A DNA stretch of 64,000 nt from Chelativorans salis (GCF_025336525.1 NZ_JAOCZP010000004.1:124001-188000); one strand, 5' to 3'; positions 1-8,436 are shown, numbered from the stretch's first letter. Translations and numbers: made by a program. Notes: generated from the letters alone by a model not told the origin.

Positions 1-453
1 GCCGTTGGCAGAAATCCACGCCTCGATATCGCCCGGCGTCACCTGCGCATCCGGGTCCGCCGACGCCTTCTCGCGGATGTCGATGATGGCGAGTGGGCAG
101 ACGAGATCGCCCACCGGGATTTCCGCCACCGACAGGCCATCCTCCGAGAAATGCAGCGGCGCATCCACGTGGGTGCCCGTATGTTCGTTGAGGCGCCACT
201 CGTTGATGTTGAACTTGTGATCCGCGTAGTTGAACTTCTGGTCGATGAAGAGCTGCTGTTCCCCGAAGTAGGTGGGAAAGCCTTCGTGCAACTCATGAGT
301 CATGTCTTCCACCCTGCCCGCGTCCTGCGCAAGCAAAGGCTTCGGCATGGACACCGCTGCAGCGGCGGCTCCTGCGGCGGCGGACGTGCGGAAGAAATCA
401 CGACGGCTGAGCATGCGCGATTTAACGCTCTCGGTGACGCAATGATGACACAT
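1..453 (-). CDS. Cyclase family protein (kynurenine formamidase-like), Tat-exported, C-terminus cut by window edge
   Basis: Only the N-terminal 151 residues are present; the gene runs off the left edge. The protein carries a twin-arginine signal (SRRDFF followed by an alanine-rich hydrophobic stretch, about residues 17-45), so it is probably exported folded with its metal. The motif HTGTHVDAPLHF is the metal-binding HxGTHxDxPxH signature of the cyclase/kynurenine-formamidase family (PF04199), whose members hydrolyse amides or lactones. The start at 453 is chosen because AGGGGA lies about 9 bases upstream; ATG at 462 and at 414 are alternatives, and 414 would still keep the Tat motif. The substrate cannot be told from the sequence. 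Confidence 0.8.
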   Translation of the reverse strand, partial: MCHHCVTESVKSRMLSRRDFFRTSAAAGAAAAAVSMPKPLLAQDAGRVEDMTHELHEGFPTYFGEQQLFIDQKFNYADHKFNINEWRLNEHTGTHVDAPLHFSEDGLSVAEIPVGDLVCPLAIIDIREKASADPDAQVTPGDIEAWISANG

Positions 454-525
454 GGCGCTCATTCCCCTGCTGGCTGTTTGAAGGGAACAGAATGCGCCTG
501 CGCCCAATTCGGTGCAAGGGCTGGG

Positions 526-903
526 TTAGCCGCCGGCGGTGTAGATGTTTTCCACGTGCACCGGCCAGCGCCGCGGAAGCACGGCCACCAGATCATAGCG
601 CAGGCTGAGGCGGGCATGGTGTTGCTGGCGGGCGAGCCACAGGCTTGCGGCAGCGTCGATCCGCCGCTGCGCCATATATCCCACCGCCTCCATCGCCTGT
701 TCCAACGTCGGCCGCGCCTTCACCTCGACGATGGCGATGAGATTGCCGCGCCGAGCTATGAGATCTATCTCGCCAAGAGGCGTGCGAAAACGCCGGGCGA
801 TTATGCGGTAACCCTTCAGCGTCAGGGCAAGGGCTGCCAGCCACTCCCCGCGGTGGCCCTTGCGGTAGGCATGCTGCCGTTTCTTCAGCCCGTCAATCCC
901 CAC
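526..903 (-). CDS. yraN: YraN/UPF0102 family endonuclease-like protein
   Basis: A 125-residue protein of normal length for the YraN family, which has a restriction-endonuclease-like fold. The motif GEIDLIARR followed by IVEVKAR is the family's (D/E)...ExK nuclease core, about residues 44-63. It probably acts in the cytoplasm on DNA or branched intermediates, but no role is settled. It starts with GTG and overlaps the end of rsmI by 11 bases. The rsmI-yraN pair is frequent in Alphaproteobacteria, which supports the call. Confidence 0.88.
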   Translation of the reverse strand: MGIDGLKKRQHAYRKGHRGEWLAALALTLKGYRIIARRFRTPLGEIDLIARRGNLIAIVEVKARPTLEQAMEAVGYMAQRRIDAAASLWLARQQHHARLSLRYDLVAVLPRRWPVHVENIYTAGG

Positions 904-1804
904 CCCGCCCCTCTTTCAAGTCCAGAAGCCGCTGGTAGAGCTCCGACTTCCTCCCCCCCGTCATGCGCGCGACCTCCCCCGCCGCCTTTGCCGCCGGCAT
1001 CTCGGCAGCGAGCGCCAGAAGCAGCCGATCCGTCTCCTGCGAATCCGCCGGTCCCGCCTCTCCGGGTGGCGCCACGCAGATTACCACTTCGCCCTTCGGC
1101 GCACCGGCTTCCGCATAGTGCGCGGCAAGGGCGTCCAGCGTCCCCCTCCGTACCTCCTCGAAAGCCTTTGTCAGCTCCCGCGCCACCACCGCTTGACGCT
1201 GGCCAAGGACGCTTTCCATAGCTCCCAGGCTCGCTGCCAGCCGCCGCGGTGACTCGAAAAACACGAGTGTCGCCGGCACCGCTATGAGGGCTTCAAGCCG
1301 GTTTTCACGTTGTTTTGACTTGGTAGGAAGAAAGCCGGCGAATAAGAAGGAATCCGTCGGCAGGCCGGAGGCCGTGAGCGCTGTTAGCACAGCCGAAGGA
1401 CCCGGCACCGGCACCACCCGCAGCCCCTTTTCCTGCGCCGCTTGCACCAAACGAAAACCGGGATCGGAGACGAGTGGCGTGCCGGCATCGCTGGCGAGCG
1501 CCACGCTCTTTCCCTCCTCGATCGCCGCGATCAAACGCGGAGTGGCCTCGGCCTCATTGTGCTCATGATAGGCTGTCATGCGCCGGCGGATGCCGTAGCG
1601 CTGCAACAGGATCCGCGTCACCCGCGTGTCCTCGCAGGCAAGCACATCGGCGCCGGAAAGTGTCTCCAGCGCGCGCAGTGTGATGTCGGAGAGATTGCCG
1701 ATGGGCGTAGCGACGAGGTAGAGCGCGGGTTGAAGCGGCGGAGCGGCAATATCCGCTCCGCCGACGATAAAGCTCTTCGGCTTTTCCGCTTCTCTCGGAT
1801 TCAC
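893..1804 (-). CDS. rsmI: 16S rRNA (cytidine1402-2'-O)-methyltransferase
   Basis: RsmI is a SAM-dependent tetrapyrrole-methylase-fold enzyme that methylates the ribose of C1402 in the ribosomal P site. The 303-residue protein has the family N-terminus [19 protein letters not shown] (about residues 28-46), the ACEDTRVT stretch and the glycine-rich GTPLVSDPG segment (about 108-116). The start is GTG at 1804 behind a GGAAGG ribosome-binding site. It is followed by yraN with an 11-base overlap, which suggests coupled translation. The lpoA-like gene often found upstream in proteobacteria is not there. Confidence 0.95.
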   Translation of the reverse strand: MNPREAEKPKSFIVGGADIAAPPLQPALYLVATPIGNLSDITLRALETLSGADVLACEDTRVTRILLQRYGIRRRMTAYHEHNEAEATPRLIAAIEEGKSVALASDAGTPLVSDPGFRLVQAAQEKGLRVVPVPGPSAVLTALTASGLPTDSFLFAGFLPTKSKQRENRLEALIAVPATLVFFESPRRLAASLGAMESVLGQRQAVVARELTKAFEEVRRGTLDALAAHYAEAGAPKGEVVICVAPPGEAGPADSQETDRLLLALAAEMPAAKAAGEVARMTGGRKSELYQRLLDLKEGRGGD

Positions 1805-1948
1805 GCCCGCCCTTCCGTGGCAGCTTTCCCCATACCAAGTTCTTTGGCATGGCTGCCCAGTGGTTGCAAACGTGCCCCTACGGAATGATAGCCGTCAGAT
1901 TGGCCTCAACGGCGCGGAAATAGACGGGAGAGCCGTCACAATGGCAAT

Positions 1949-2206
1949 TCAGTGCAGGCTAACCGGCTGCAGGTCATTCTCGAACGCTCCGGCGAGCGCG
2001 GCGTCGCGGGCGTCTGCCAGGAGAATAGGTTTGCCGTCAGCGGCGAACAGGGCCCACAGCTTGGTGCCCGGCGCCATATCCGGTACGCCCGGGAACTTGC
2101 CCTTCAGGTCCTCGGCGTCCATCTCGCGCATGTAGGCGATTGCGCCTTCGCCGATATGGGCCAATTGCTGCTGGGTCACGGTAATCTTGTGTTCGTTCTC
2201 AGTCAT
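1949..2206 (-). CDS. DUF1150 family protein
   Basis: An 85-residue acidic protein recognised as DUF1150, a family confined largely to Alphaproteobacteria and of unknown function. It contains the typical IGEGAIAYMREM segment near residue 17 and ends with a short tail after NDLQPVSLH. It lies 92 bases downstream of the hsp20 gene on the same strand. DUF1150 genes are often next to small heat-shock genes, so co-expression in heat shock is likely but inferred. The 144 bases between its end and rsmI hold no gene that I can support. Confidence 0.85.
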   Translation of the reverse strand: MTENEHKITVTQQQLAHIGEGAIAYMREMDAEDLKGKFPGVPDMAPGTKLWALFAADGKPILLADARDAALAGAFENDLQPVSLH

Positions 2207-2298
2207 GTCAGCCTCCTATTTTGCGGGCCGTCCATAGTGGCCCAACCCGCCAAGAGCCTCTTTGGTTGCGGCGAAAGCGCCGCTTCGCGCAGACGCGG

Positions 2299-2724
2299 TC
2301 AATCCTTCACCGAAATGTTGATTTTCTGCACCAGCCTTTCTGGCTGGGGCCTGTCGAGATCGATGGCCAGAAGCCCGTTTTTTAGCTCTGCGTTCAGGAC
2401 TCGCATGCCATCGGCCAACACGAAGACGCGCTGGAACTGGCGCGCAGCGATGCCGCGGTGCAGATATTCGCGCTCGGCATCGTCGTTCTGACGACCGCGC
2501 ACGACGAGCTGGTTTTCCTCGGTCGTGACCTCCAGGTCCTGTTCGGCGAAGCCAGCTACCGCCAGTGTTATGCGTAGGCGCTCGCTCCGCCCTTCCGAAT
2601 TGCGGATGCGCTCAATATTGTACGGAGGATAGCTGTCGCCCGACTTGGCGATCCGCTCGAGCGTCTTTTCCATACTGTCGAACCCCAAAAGAAGCGGGTT
2701 CGAGAAAGGCGTCATGCGCGTCAT
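2299..2724 (-). CDS. Hsp20 small heat-shock protein (IbpA-like)
   Basis: A 141-residue alpha-crystallin-domain chaperone, which binds unfolding proteins without ATP. The domain spans about residues 35-130 and includes LRITLAVAGF and the C-terminal strand NGLLAIDLDRP, characteristic of class A rhizobial sHsps and E. coli IbpA. ATG at 2724 is taken as start, with AGGA at 2729-2732; a second ATG lies three codons in. The 5' leader contains a ROSE-like thermometer and a heat-shock-type promoter, listed separately. DUF1150 follows on the same strand. Confidence 0.93.
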   Translation of the reverse strand: MTRMTPFSNPLLLGFDSMEKTLERIAKSGDSYPPYNIERIRNSEGRSERLRITLAVAGFAEQDLEVTTEENQLVVRGRQNDDAEREYLHRGIAARQFQRVFVLADGMRVLNAELKNGLLAIDLDRPQPERLVQKINISVKD

Positions 2725-2785
2725 CTGTTCCTGTCCTCAAAGAGCGACGTGGACAAGCAAAAACCCGAATGGCGTTTTTGCCCTT
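2725..2785 (-). promoter_or_regulatory. ROSE-like RNA thermometer in the hsp20 5' leader
   Basis: In the minus-strand transcript UUGCUUGUCC (plus 2760-2751) can pair with GGACAGGAA (2736-2728), which holds the Shine-Dalgarno AGGA. With one U bulged, UUGCU lies opposite AGGAA and leaves a central G-G opposition, the hallmark of ROSE elements of rhizobial small heat-shock genes. A preceding stem, CAAAAAC with GTTTTTG around a nine-base loop, overlaps the first U/G residues and could be an alternative or upstream hairpin. The element should hide the ribosome-binding site at low temperature and open on heating. Confidence 0.72.
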
Positions 2786-2792
2786 GGCCTTG

Positions 2793-2821
2793 ATATGGTT
2801 GATTACTTTTGCGGATTCAAG
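2793..2821 (-). promoter_or_regulatory. RpoH-type heat-shock promoter for hsp20
   Basis: On the minus strand CTTGAA (plus 2821-2816) is separated by 17 bases from CCATAT (2798-2793), close to the CTTGAA/CCCCATAT pattern and spacing of sigma-32-type promoters. Transcription would start about 60 bases before the hsp20 start codon, leaving room for the ROSE-like leader. The -35 end overlaps the region just before the divergent nucleoside hydrolase start. I judged this by eye only. Confidence 0.55.
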
Positions 2822-2837
2822 AAGGATTGGAGGACCT

Positions 2838-3779
2838 GTGGGGCAGGCACGAAAGATCATTGTCGATACCGATCCCGGCCAGGACGACGCCGTGGCGATC
2901 CTGCTGGCGCTGGCGAGCCCGGAACTCGACGTACTGGGAGTAACGGCGGTGGCCGGCAACGTGCCGTTGGCGCTGACGGAGAAGAACGCACGCAAGATTT
3001 GCGAGCTGGCCGGACGACCGGAAATAAAAGTCTATGCCGGCGCCATCCGCCCCATGGTGCGCAAACTGGTGACGGCCGAGGAGGTGCACGGCAAGACCGG
3101 ACTGGACGGACCGGATCTGCCGGAGCCTCAAATGCCGCTGATGGAGGCGCACGCGGTCGACTTTCTCGTCGATACGCTGATGGCGCACGAGGCGGGCGAA
3201 ATCACGCTCTGCACGCTGGGGCCGCTCACCAACGTCGCGCTGGCGCTGGTGCGCGAGCCGAAGATCGCGCCGCGCATCAAGGAGATCGTCATGATGGGCG
3301 GCGGCTTCTTCGAGGGCGGCAATGTCACGCCGACGGCCGAGTTCAACATTTATGTTGATCCGCACGCGGCCGATGTCGTGTTCCGCTCAGGCATTCCCAT
3401 CGTCATGATGCCGCTCGACGTCACCCACAAGGCTTTGACCACGGAAAAGCGCGTCGCCGCCATCCGCAATCTCGGCACGCGGGCGGGCATTGCCACGGCC
3501 GAAATGCTCGAATTCTTCGAACGCTTCGACGAGGTGAAGTACGGTGTCGACGGTGGCCCGCTGCACGACCCCTGCGTGATCGCCTATCTGCTTGAGCCGA
3601 ATCTCTTCCAGGGACGCACATGCAATGTGAGTGTGGAGACGGGCTCGGAACTTACCATGGGCATGACGGTGATTGATTGGTGGGGCGTGACGGACCGGCC
3701 GAAAAACGCCCTTGTCATGCGCGACGTTAATCATGACGGCTTCTTCGCGCTGCTGACGGAGCGGCTGGGGCGGCTTTAG
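2838..3779 (+). CDS. Inosine-uridine preferring nucleoside hydrolase
   Basis: A 313-residue cytoplasmic enzyme that cleaves the N-glycosidic bond of nucleosides to ribose plus base. The N-terminal calcium-binding motif DTDPGQDDA, the MMGGGFFEGGN loop and the HDPCVIAYL segment are all present. GTG at 2838 is chosen because GGAGGA sits just before it and the protein then begins at the family's usual point; the open frame extends farther upstream through the hsp20 promoter without any family similarity. Its end is four bases from the convergent LysE-type gene. A ribokinase gene 0.7 kb away could use the released ribose. Confidence 0.93.
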   Translation: MGQARKIIVDTDPGQDDAVAILLALASPELDVLGVTAVAGNVPLALTEKNARKICELAGRPEIKVYAGAIRPMVRKLVTAEEVHGKTGLDGPDLPEPQMPLMEAHAVDFLVDTLMAHEAGEITLCTLGPLTNVALALVREPKIAPRIKEIVMMGGGFFEGGNVTPTAEFNIYVDPHAADVVFRSGIPIVMMPLDVTHKALTTEKRVAAIRNLGTRAGIATAEMLEFFERFDEVKYGVDGGPLHDPCVIAYLLEPNLFQGRTCNVSVETGSELTMGMTVIDWWGVTDRPKNALVMRDVNHDGFFALLTERLGRL

Positions 3780-3783
3780 CGGT

Positions 3784-4398
3784 CTAACGCGCCCGCGCGA
3801 AGGCGAGCCACAGACCGCCCCCGATAAGGAAGGTGCCACCGATGCGCCCGATGCGGCTCATGGCGCTTGCACCGAGCCTGCGGCCGATGCTGCCGGAGGC
3901 AATGGCGTAGCTGCCGTCGGAAACCAGGGAGAACAGCAATGCAGTGCCGCCGAGGACGGCGATCTGCAGCACATGATTGCCGGCCGGATCGATGAATTGC
4001 GGCAACAGCGCGCCGAAGAAGAGGAGTTGCTTGGGATTGCCCAGGGAAACGAGGAGGCCCTGCAGGAAAAAGCCGCGACGCGGCTTTGCCACCGCGGTGT
4101 TACTTGTCGGCTCGCCACTCGTGCGGATCATCTTCCAGCCGATCCAGCACAGATAGCCTGCACCAGCCAGCTTAACCCAGGTGAACCAGTGACCGGCCAG
4201 CTCGATGAGCGACGTCAGCCCAATGCCGGCTACGGTGATCATGACCGTAAGGCCGGCCAATGTGCCGCCGACATTCAGGAGGCCTGCGCCGACGCCGTGG
4301 CGCATGCCGTTGGCGACGATCAGCATGTTCGTTGGACCGGGGATGACGGTGGCAACGAGGCAGACGATGACGTAGGCGGTGTAGGTTTCGAGCGACAT
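3784..4398 (-). CDS. LysE/RhtB family amino-acid exporter
   Basis: A 204-residue inner-membrane protein with about six hydrophobic segments, matching the length of the LysE/RhtB family. The early motif IPGPTNMLIVANGMRHG and the QGLLVSLGNPKQLLFFGALLPQF segment are the family signatures. Members export amino acids or related small molecules using the proton gradient. Nothing in the context fixes the substrate. It is convergent with the nucleoside hydrolase, with only four bases between the two stops. Confidence 0.92.
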   Translation of the reverse strand: MSLETYTAYVIVCLVATVIPGPTNMLIVANGMRHGVGAGLLNVGGTLAGLTVMITVAGIGLTSLIELAGHWFTWVKLAGAGYLCWIGWKMIRTSGEPTSNTAVAKPRRGFFLQGLLVSLGNPKQLLFFGALLPQFIDPAGNHVLQIAVLGGTALLFSLVSDGSYAIASGSIGRRLGASAMSRIGRIGGTFLIGGGLWLAFARAR

Positions 4399-4451
4399 CC
4401 GAGGCGCCTCCCTTTCCGCACAGGATGCATAGCGGCGGCAAGTTGTCCAGC

Positions 4452-5351
4452 TTACCGCGCCGCTGCCGCATCTACATCAGCGCGGATGGGAATGGCCGGT
4501 TGGGCACCGGGCTGCAGGCAGGCAAGCGCACCGGCCACGGCGGCCCGGCGCAATGCCTCCTTGAGCGTCAGACCCTCGGCAAGGCCTGCCGCCAGATAGC
4601 CACAAAAGGTATCGCCCGCGCCCACCGTATCGACAGGGGTGATGGAAAGGGTGGGAACGCGAAGAAAGTCTTCCGGGGTGGCCGCCACGACGCCATCCTT
4701 GCCAAGGGTGACGACGATTGTGCGGCCGGTATCCTTGGCGAAGGCATGCATCCGCGCCTCCCGGTTCTCACCGTCGAGCGCCAGGGCTTCCGCGTAGAGC
4801 TCGAACTCCGTCTCGTTGGCGACGACATAGTCGGCAAGTGCGAGAAAACCAGCCGCCTCGGCATGAAAAGGGGCCGTGTTGAGGAGCGAGACGGCACCCA
4901 CCGCACGCGCGGCCTCAAGGGTGGCTTTCACCGTTTCAAGGGGCACTTCATGCTGTAGGAGCACGAATTCGCTCGGCCGGAAGGTTGCCTGCTCCACGTC
5001 CTTGGGCAGAACCTGCCCATTGGCGCCCGGGATGACGGCGATCATGTTCTCGCCATCGCCGCCAACGAGGATGACGGCCGTACCCGTGGCGGTGTCGCGT
5101 TCCTTCACCGTAGAGAGGTCGACGCCAGCCTCCTTAAGGAGTGCTGTGGCCTCGCCGGCAAAGGCATCGCTGCCGACCGCGCCAACCATGCGCACGGACG
5201 CCCCGGCGCGGCGGGCGGCGAGCGCTTGGTTGGCGCCCTTGCCGCCGGGAGCGGTGGAGAACTCGTCTCCCGGCACCGTCTCGCCGGGTCCGGGCAGCCT
5301 TTTTACGCGGGCGATGAGATCGAGATTGATGGAACCGACGATGGTGATCAC
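4452..5351 (-). CDS. rbsK: Ribokinase
   Basis: A 299-residue PfkB-family kinase that phosphorylates D-ribose to ribose-5-phosphate. It shows the N-terminal GSINLDLI and PGGKGANQALAARR motif (about residues 33-46) and the C-terminal DTVGAGDTFCGYLAAG signature with the catalytic aspartate (about 240-255). No ribose ABC transporter lies nearby, so ribose may come from nucleoside hydrolase action at 2838-3779. Another PfkB-family sugar kinase could look alike, but the motif spacing fits ribokinase best. Confidence 0.9.
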   Translation of the reverse strand: MITIVGSINLDLIARVKRLPGPGETVPGDEFSTAPGGKGANQALAARRAGASVRMVGAVGSDAFAGEATALLKEAGVDLSTVKERDTATGTAVILVGGDGENMIAVIPGANGQVLPKDVEQATFRPSEFVLLQHEVPLETVKATLEAARAVGAVSLLNTAPFHAEAAGFLALADYVVANETEFELYAEALALDGENREARMHAFAKDTGRTIVVTLGKDGVVAATPEDFLRVPTLSITPVDTVGAGDTFCGYLAAGLAEGLTLKEALRRAAVAGALACLQPGAQPAIPIRADVDAAAAR

Positions 5352-5414
5352 GCTTGAGCCTCCGGCGAATGTGCGCCGGAAGCTAACCGCTTTGCGGTGA
5401 AGGTCAATCTCCGT

Positions 5415-6299
5415 TCACGCAACCGCCTGAAGCTGGCAGGCTTCCCAGCCGAGGATAGCGCGCTTGCGCGTTAGGCCCCAGTGATAGCCGGTCAGCGCAC
5501 CGGACTTGCCGAGCGCGCGATGGCAGGGCACGACGAAAGACAGGGGGTTGGCGCCAACGGCAGCGCCCACGGCGCGGGAAGCGCTGGGCTTGCCGATCTC
5601 GGCGGCAATCTCCGAATAGGCGCGGGCGCGACCCAAGGGGATCTTCAAGAGCGCCTCCCACACGCGCACCTGGAAGTCGGTGCCGATCAGGACGACGCGC
5701 AACGGCTCCTCCGCGCGCCAGCGCGCCGGGTCGAAGACGCGGGCGGCATAGGGAGCGGTGGCGGAGATATCCTCAACATAAGCGGCGTTCGGCCAGCGGG
5801 AACTCATGTCCTTGAAGGCCGCCTGCTCTTCGCCGGGATCGGCGAAAGCGAGGCCTGCCAGGCCGCGGTCCGTCGCCATCACGAGGGCCAGACCGAAGGG
5901 GGAGAGGTGATAGCCGTAGCGGATGACCAACCCCTCGCCGCGCGCCTTGTATTCGCCCGGCGAGATGGCCTCGTGGGTAACGAACAGGTCGTGCAGGCGG
6001 CCCGGGCCGGACATGCCGAGCTCCAGCGACGCCTCCAGAAGCGGCATGCCGTCGTCGAGCAGGCGACGGGCATGGTCGAGGGTGACGGCCTGTAGGAATG
6101 TTTTCGGGGAAAGCCCCGCCCATCGGGTGAAGAGCTTCTGCAGGCCCGTCGGTGTCTCACCGACATCGGCGGCAAGCGCTTCCAGCGAGGGTTGGTCGCG
6201 GTAATCGAGGCTAATCTTCTCGATCACGCGGCGGACGATCTCATAGTCGTTGCCGACCGGCGTGACATCGCGTTCAAGAATGGCAAGTTCTGCGTTCAT
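5415..6299 (-). CDS. AraC-type HTH / methylated-DNA-protein cysteine methyltransferase (Ada-like without N-terminal Ada domain)
   Basis: A 294-residue two-part protein. The first third is an AraC-type helix-turn-helix (LEALAADVGETPTGLQKLF, then LELGMSGPGRLHDLF). The C-terminal part is an O6-alkylguanine-DNA alkyltransferase with the active-site VVPCHRALG (Cys about residue 259). Unlike E. coli Ada it lacks the N-terminal zinc domain that repairs methylphosphotriesters, so activation by that signal seems impossible; this two-domain form is common in Rhizobiales. The start at 6299 is supported by AAGGAG eight bases upstream. It removes alkyl groups from guanine or thymine by self-methylation. 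Confidence 0.92.
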   Translation of the reverse strand: MNAELAILERDVTPVGNDYEIVRRVIEKISLDYRDQPSLEALAADVGETPTGLQKLFTRWAGLSPKTFLQAVTLDHARRLLDDGMPLLEASLELGMSGPGRLHDLFVTHEAISPGEYKARGEGLVIRYGYHLSPFGLALVMATDRGLAGLAFADPGEEQAAFKDMSSRWPNAAYVEDISATAPYAARVFDPARWRAEEPLRVVLIGTDFQVRVWEALLKIPLGRARAYSEIAAEIGKPSASRAVGAAVGANPLSFVVPCHRALGKSGALTGYHWGLTRKRAILGWEACQLQAVA

Positions 6300-6365
6300 G
6301 GCATCTACTCCTTGAACGCCAATGTGCGAGGAAGGCATGCGCGGCTCCACCCGATTCTTGCCTGT

Positions 6366-6854
6366 TTAACGGCCCTTTGCAGTGGCGAGGGCGTGGCTGA
6401 AGGCCTGGGCGAAGCTCTCGCGCTCTTCCGGATTCAGGAAACTGCCCAGTAGCACCCGCTTTTCCCGCGCCTCGACGGCCATGCCGGTGATGCCGATCTC
6501 GGTATGCCTCTGCACATTGAAGCGGGCCCAGAAGGGGTTGAATCTGTGCTCTTCGGAGCGGCCGGACGGCAGCACCTTGCGGATATCGAGGCTCACCCGC
6601 GACAAGGACACCTCCTCGCGCGCACGTGCTGCGCGGTAATTGATACGGAAGGCGATGTAGAGAGCCAGGATATCGAGGCCGAAGAAACCGAAGACGGGCC
6701 AGGCACCGATGCTCAGGAAAAGTGCGCCGACGGTGACCCAGATAAGGACCAGAGCGGCCATCAGGACGGTAAATCCCGTATGACCCAGCGAACGATGGGG
6801 AACGAGCAGTGCCTTGAAGAAAGGCTGATCGGCGGCATTCTTTTCGTCCATCAT
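6366..6854 (-). CDS. DUF2244 domain-containing membrane protein
   Basis: A 162-residue protein with two closely spaced transmembrane segments (about residues 28-70, FTVLMAALVLIWVTVGALF and the following stretch) and a soluble C-terminal part with NPFWARF. This is the pattern of DUF2244, an alphaproteobacterial inner-membrane family of unknown function. The start at 6854 begins MMDEKN; no good Shine-Dalgarno precedes it, so the next ATG is equally possible. It is divergent from nth with only 18 bases between the two start codons. Confidence 0.85.
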   Translation of the reverse strand: MMDEKNAADQPFFKALLVPHRSLGHTGFTVLMAALVLIWVTVGALFLSIGAWPVFGFFGLDILALYIAFRINYRAARAREEVSLSRVSLDIRKVLPSGRSEEHRFNPFWARFNVQRHTEIGITGMAVEAREKRVLLGSFLNPEERESFAQAFSHALATAKGR

Positions 6855-6872
6855 TCGAATTATAGAGGCAGG

Positions 6873-7652
6873 ATGCAAAAGCCCAAGCTCGAAAATTCCG
6901 CGCCCGCGAAGCCGAAGGCATCCCGAAAAGCCGCAAGCAAGAAGGCGCTCACCGCCTACAGCCGCCAGCAGATCGAAGAGATATTCCGTCGCTTTCGTGT
7001 GCAGCGCCCGGAGCCGAAGGGGGAACTGGAGCATGTGAACCCGTTTACGCTGCTCGTGGCGGTCGTTCTGTCGGCGCAGGCGACCGATGCGGGGGTGAAC
7101 AAGGCGACCCGACCGCTCTTCAAGATCGCCGACACGCCTGAAAAGATGCTTGCCTTGGGCGAAGAGAAGCTGAGCGGCTATATCCGCACCATCGGGCTAT
7201 GGCGCAATAAGGCGAAGAACGTGATCGCGCTTTGCGAAGCGCTGATCCACGACCACGGCGGCGAAGTGCCGGGCGACCGCGAGGCGCTGACGAAGCTGCC
7301 CGGCGTTGGGCGTAAAACGGCCAACGTGGTGCTCAACATGGCCTTCGGCCAGCCGACGATGGCGGTTGACACGCACATCTTCCGCATCGCCAACCGCATT
7401 GAGCTGGCGCCGGGAAAGACACCGGACGCAGTAGAGCGGAACCTGCTCACTGTCGTCCCGGGCGAGTTCCTGCGCCACGCTCATCACTGGCTCATCCTGC
7501 ACGGGCGCTACGTCTGCAAGGCGCGCAAACCGGACTGTCCGGCCTGTGTGATCGCCGACATCTGCAAGGCGCCCGAAAAGACGACCGCCGTGCCGGCGCC
7601 GCTGCAGCCCTGGGCGCCGATTGAGGCGAAGCATGCGGCAGAAGAGGCTTAG
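6873..7652 (+). CDS. nth: Endonuclease III (DNA glycosylase/AP lyase)
   Basis: Nth removes oxidised pyrimidines and nicks the abasic site in base-excision repair. The 259-residue protein has the helix-hairpin-helix LPGVGRKTANVVL, with the catalytic lysine in the sequence just before it, the catalytic aspartate in VDTHIFRIANR, and the C-terminal four-cysteine iron-sulfur ligand set (C-x6-C-x2-C-x5-C, CKARKPDCPACVIADIC). It is about 45 residues longer than the E. coli enzyme because of a lysine-rich N-terminal extension. Its stop overlaps the end of the convergent DUF2214 gene by four bases. Confidence 0.97.
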   Translation: MQKPKLENSAPAKPKASRKAASKKALTAYSRQQIEEIFRRFRVQRPEPKGELEHVNPFTLLVAVVLSAQATDAGVNKATRPLFKIADTPEKMLALGEEKLSGYIRTIGLWRNKAKNVIALCEALIHDHGGEVPGDREALTKLPGVGRKTANVVLNMAFGQPTMAVDTHIFRIANRIELAPGKTPDAVERNLLTVVPGEFLRHAHHWLILHGRYVCKARKPDCPACVIADICKAPEKTTAVPAPLQPWAPIEAKHAAEEA

Positions 7653-8089
7653 CCACGCGCCATCATGGCCGCGAAGATGGGGATGAGGGCAAAGACAGCC
7701 ACCTCTGCCTTGAGAAATCGGCGCATGGCAACGATTTCCACATCGGGCACTGTGTGGTCGCCACCGGCGTTTGCGCGGCTCCATTTCAAGATGCGCATGG
7801 TGGGCCTGATGGAAAGGATGCCGACGCCTGCGAAGGCTGCCATCTTGGCCCAGAATGCGCCGTTGGTGACGTAGTACTCCCAACCCTTCAACCCGAAGAT
7901 GACGCGGCCGACGCCGATCGCGATAATCGCGAGTGCCAGCAAACCATACATGCGGTCGATATGAGCGAGCACCTTCAGATTGCGGCCTGAAAGGCCATTG
8001 CGCATCAGCACGAATTCCCCAGCGAGCACACCGGCAAGCTGAAAAACGAGCAGATGGTGCAGGATGGCCAGCAGAAGATCCGTCAGCAT
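7649..8089 (-). CDS. DUF2214 family inner-membrane protein
   Basis: A 146-residue protein with four hydrophobic segments (LLLAILHHLLVFQLAGVLAG; LLALAIIAIGVGRVIFGL; about residues 80-95; and the C-terminal VAVFALIPIFAAMMARG). This arrangement and the N-terminal LLAILHHLLVF match DUF2214, a family of predicted membrane proteins of unknown role, sometimes found by haem or copper genes. The start at 8089 is preceded by AAGGGA. Four bases overlap the convergent nth end. Confidence 0.83.
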   Translation of the reverse strand: MLTDLLLAILHHLLVFQLAGVLAGEFVLMRNGLSGRNLKVLAHIDRMYGLLALAIIAIGVGRVIFGLKGWEYYVTNGAFWAKMAAFAGVGILSIRPTMRILKWSRANAGGDHTVPDVEIVAMRRFLKAEVAVFALIPIFAAMMARG

Positions 8090-8207
8090 GCTTTTTCCCT
8101 TTGCCAGCAGGAGTTCGACGTCATCGATGAGGAACGGGCGAACGCCCGGCGCGCAGTCATGCACCCTTTCGATTGCACCACAAGACCGGATTTGCCAATC
8201 TCCCGCC

Positions 8208-8435
8208 ATGGCGCTGCAACGTCCACTCAACCCCATGCCTGACGACGTGCGGGCTTCCCTCGAAGCCAGAGGCCTGACAACGGCTTATGAGGCGCGGCCA
8301 GCTTACCAGCGCAACGACTATCTGGACTGGATCGCCCGCGCCAAGCGGCTGGAGACGCGGCAGAAGCGGCTCGACCAGATGCTGGACGAGCTGGAGCGCG
8401 GCGGCGTCTATATGCGGATGCGGTGGTCGGGCTAA
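8208..8435 (+). CDS. Short YdeI/OmpD-associated-type protein
   Basis: A 75-residue protein whose core (PDDVRASLEARG, then YQRNDYLDWIARAKR and ETRQKRLDQMLDELERG) resembles the C-terminal helical part of the YdeI/OmpD-associated family. It lacks the N-terminal domain of longer members, though free-standing short forms occur in Rhizobiales. ATG at 8208 is chosen; ATG at 8235 would remove the first nine residues. No Shine-Dalgarno is obvious. It is divergent from the DUF2214 gene with a gap of 118 bases. Function unknown. Confidence 0.7.
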   Translation: MALQRPLNPMPDDVRASLEARGLTTAYEARPAYQRNDYLDWIARAKRLETRQKRLDQMLDELERGGVYMRMRWSG

Positions 8436-8436
8436 A

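Noticed and set aside
151-1221. Long plus-strand open frame of 356 codons opposite the cyclase, yraN and rsmI genes
   Set aside because: It runs antisense through three well-supported genes, and its translation is rich in proline, arginine and alanine without any family motif; it is a by-product of high GC content.
2565-2837. N-terminal extension of the nucleoside hydrolase frame
   Set aside because: The extra 91 codons run antisense to hsp20 and through its leader and promoter, match no family, and a GTG with GGAGGA lies at the normal start.
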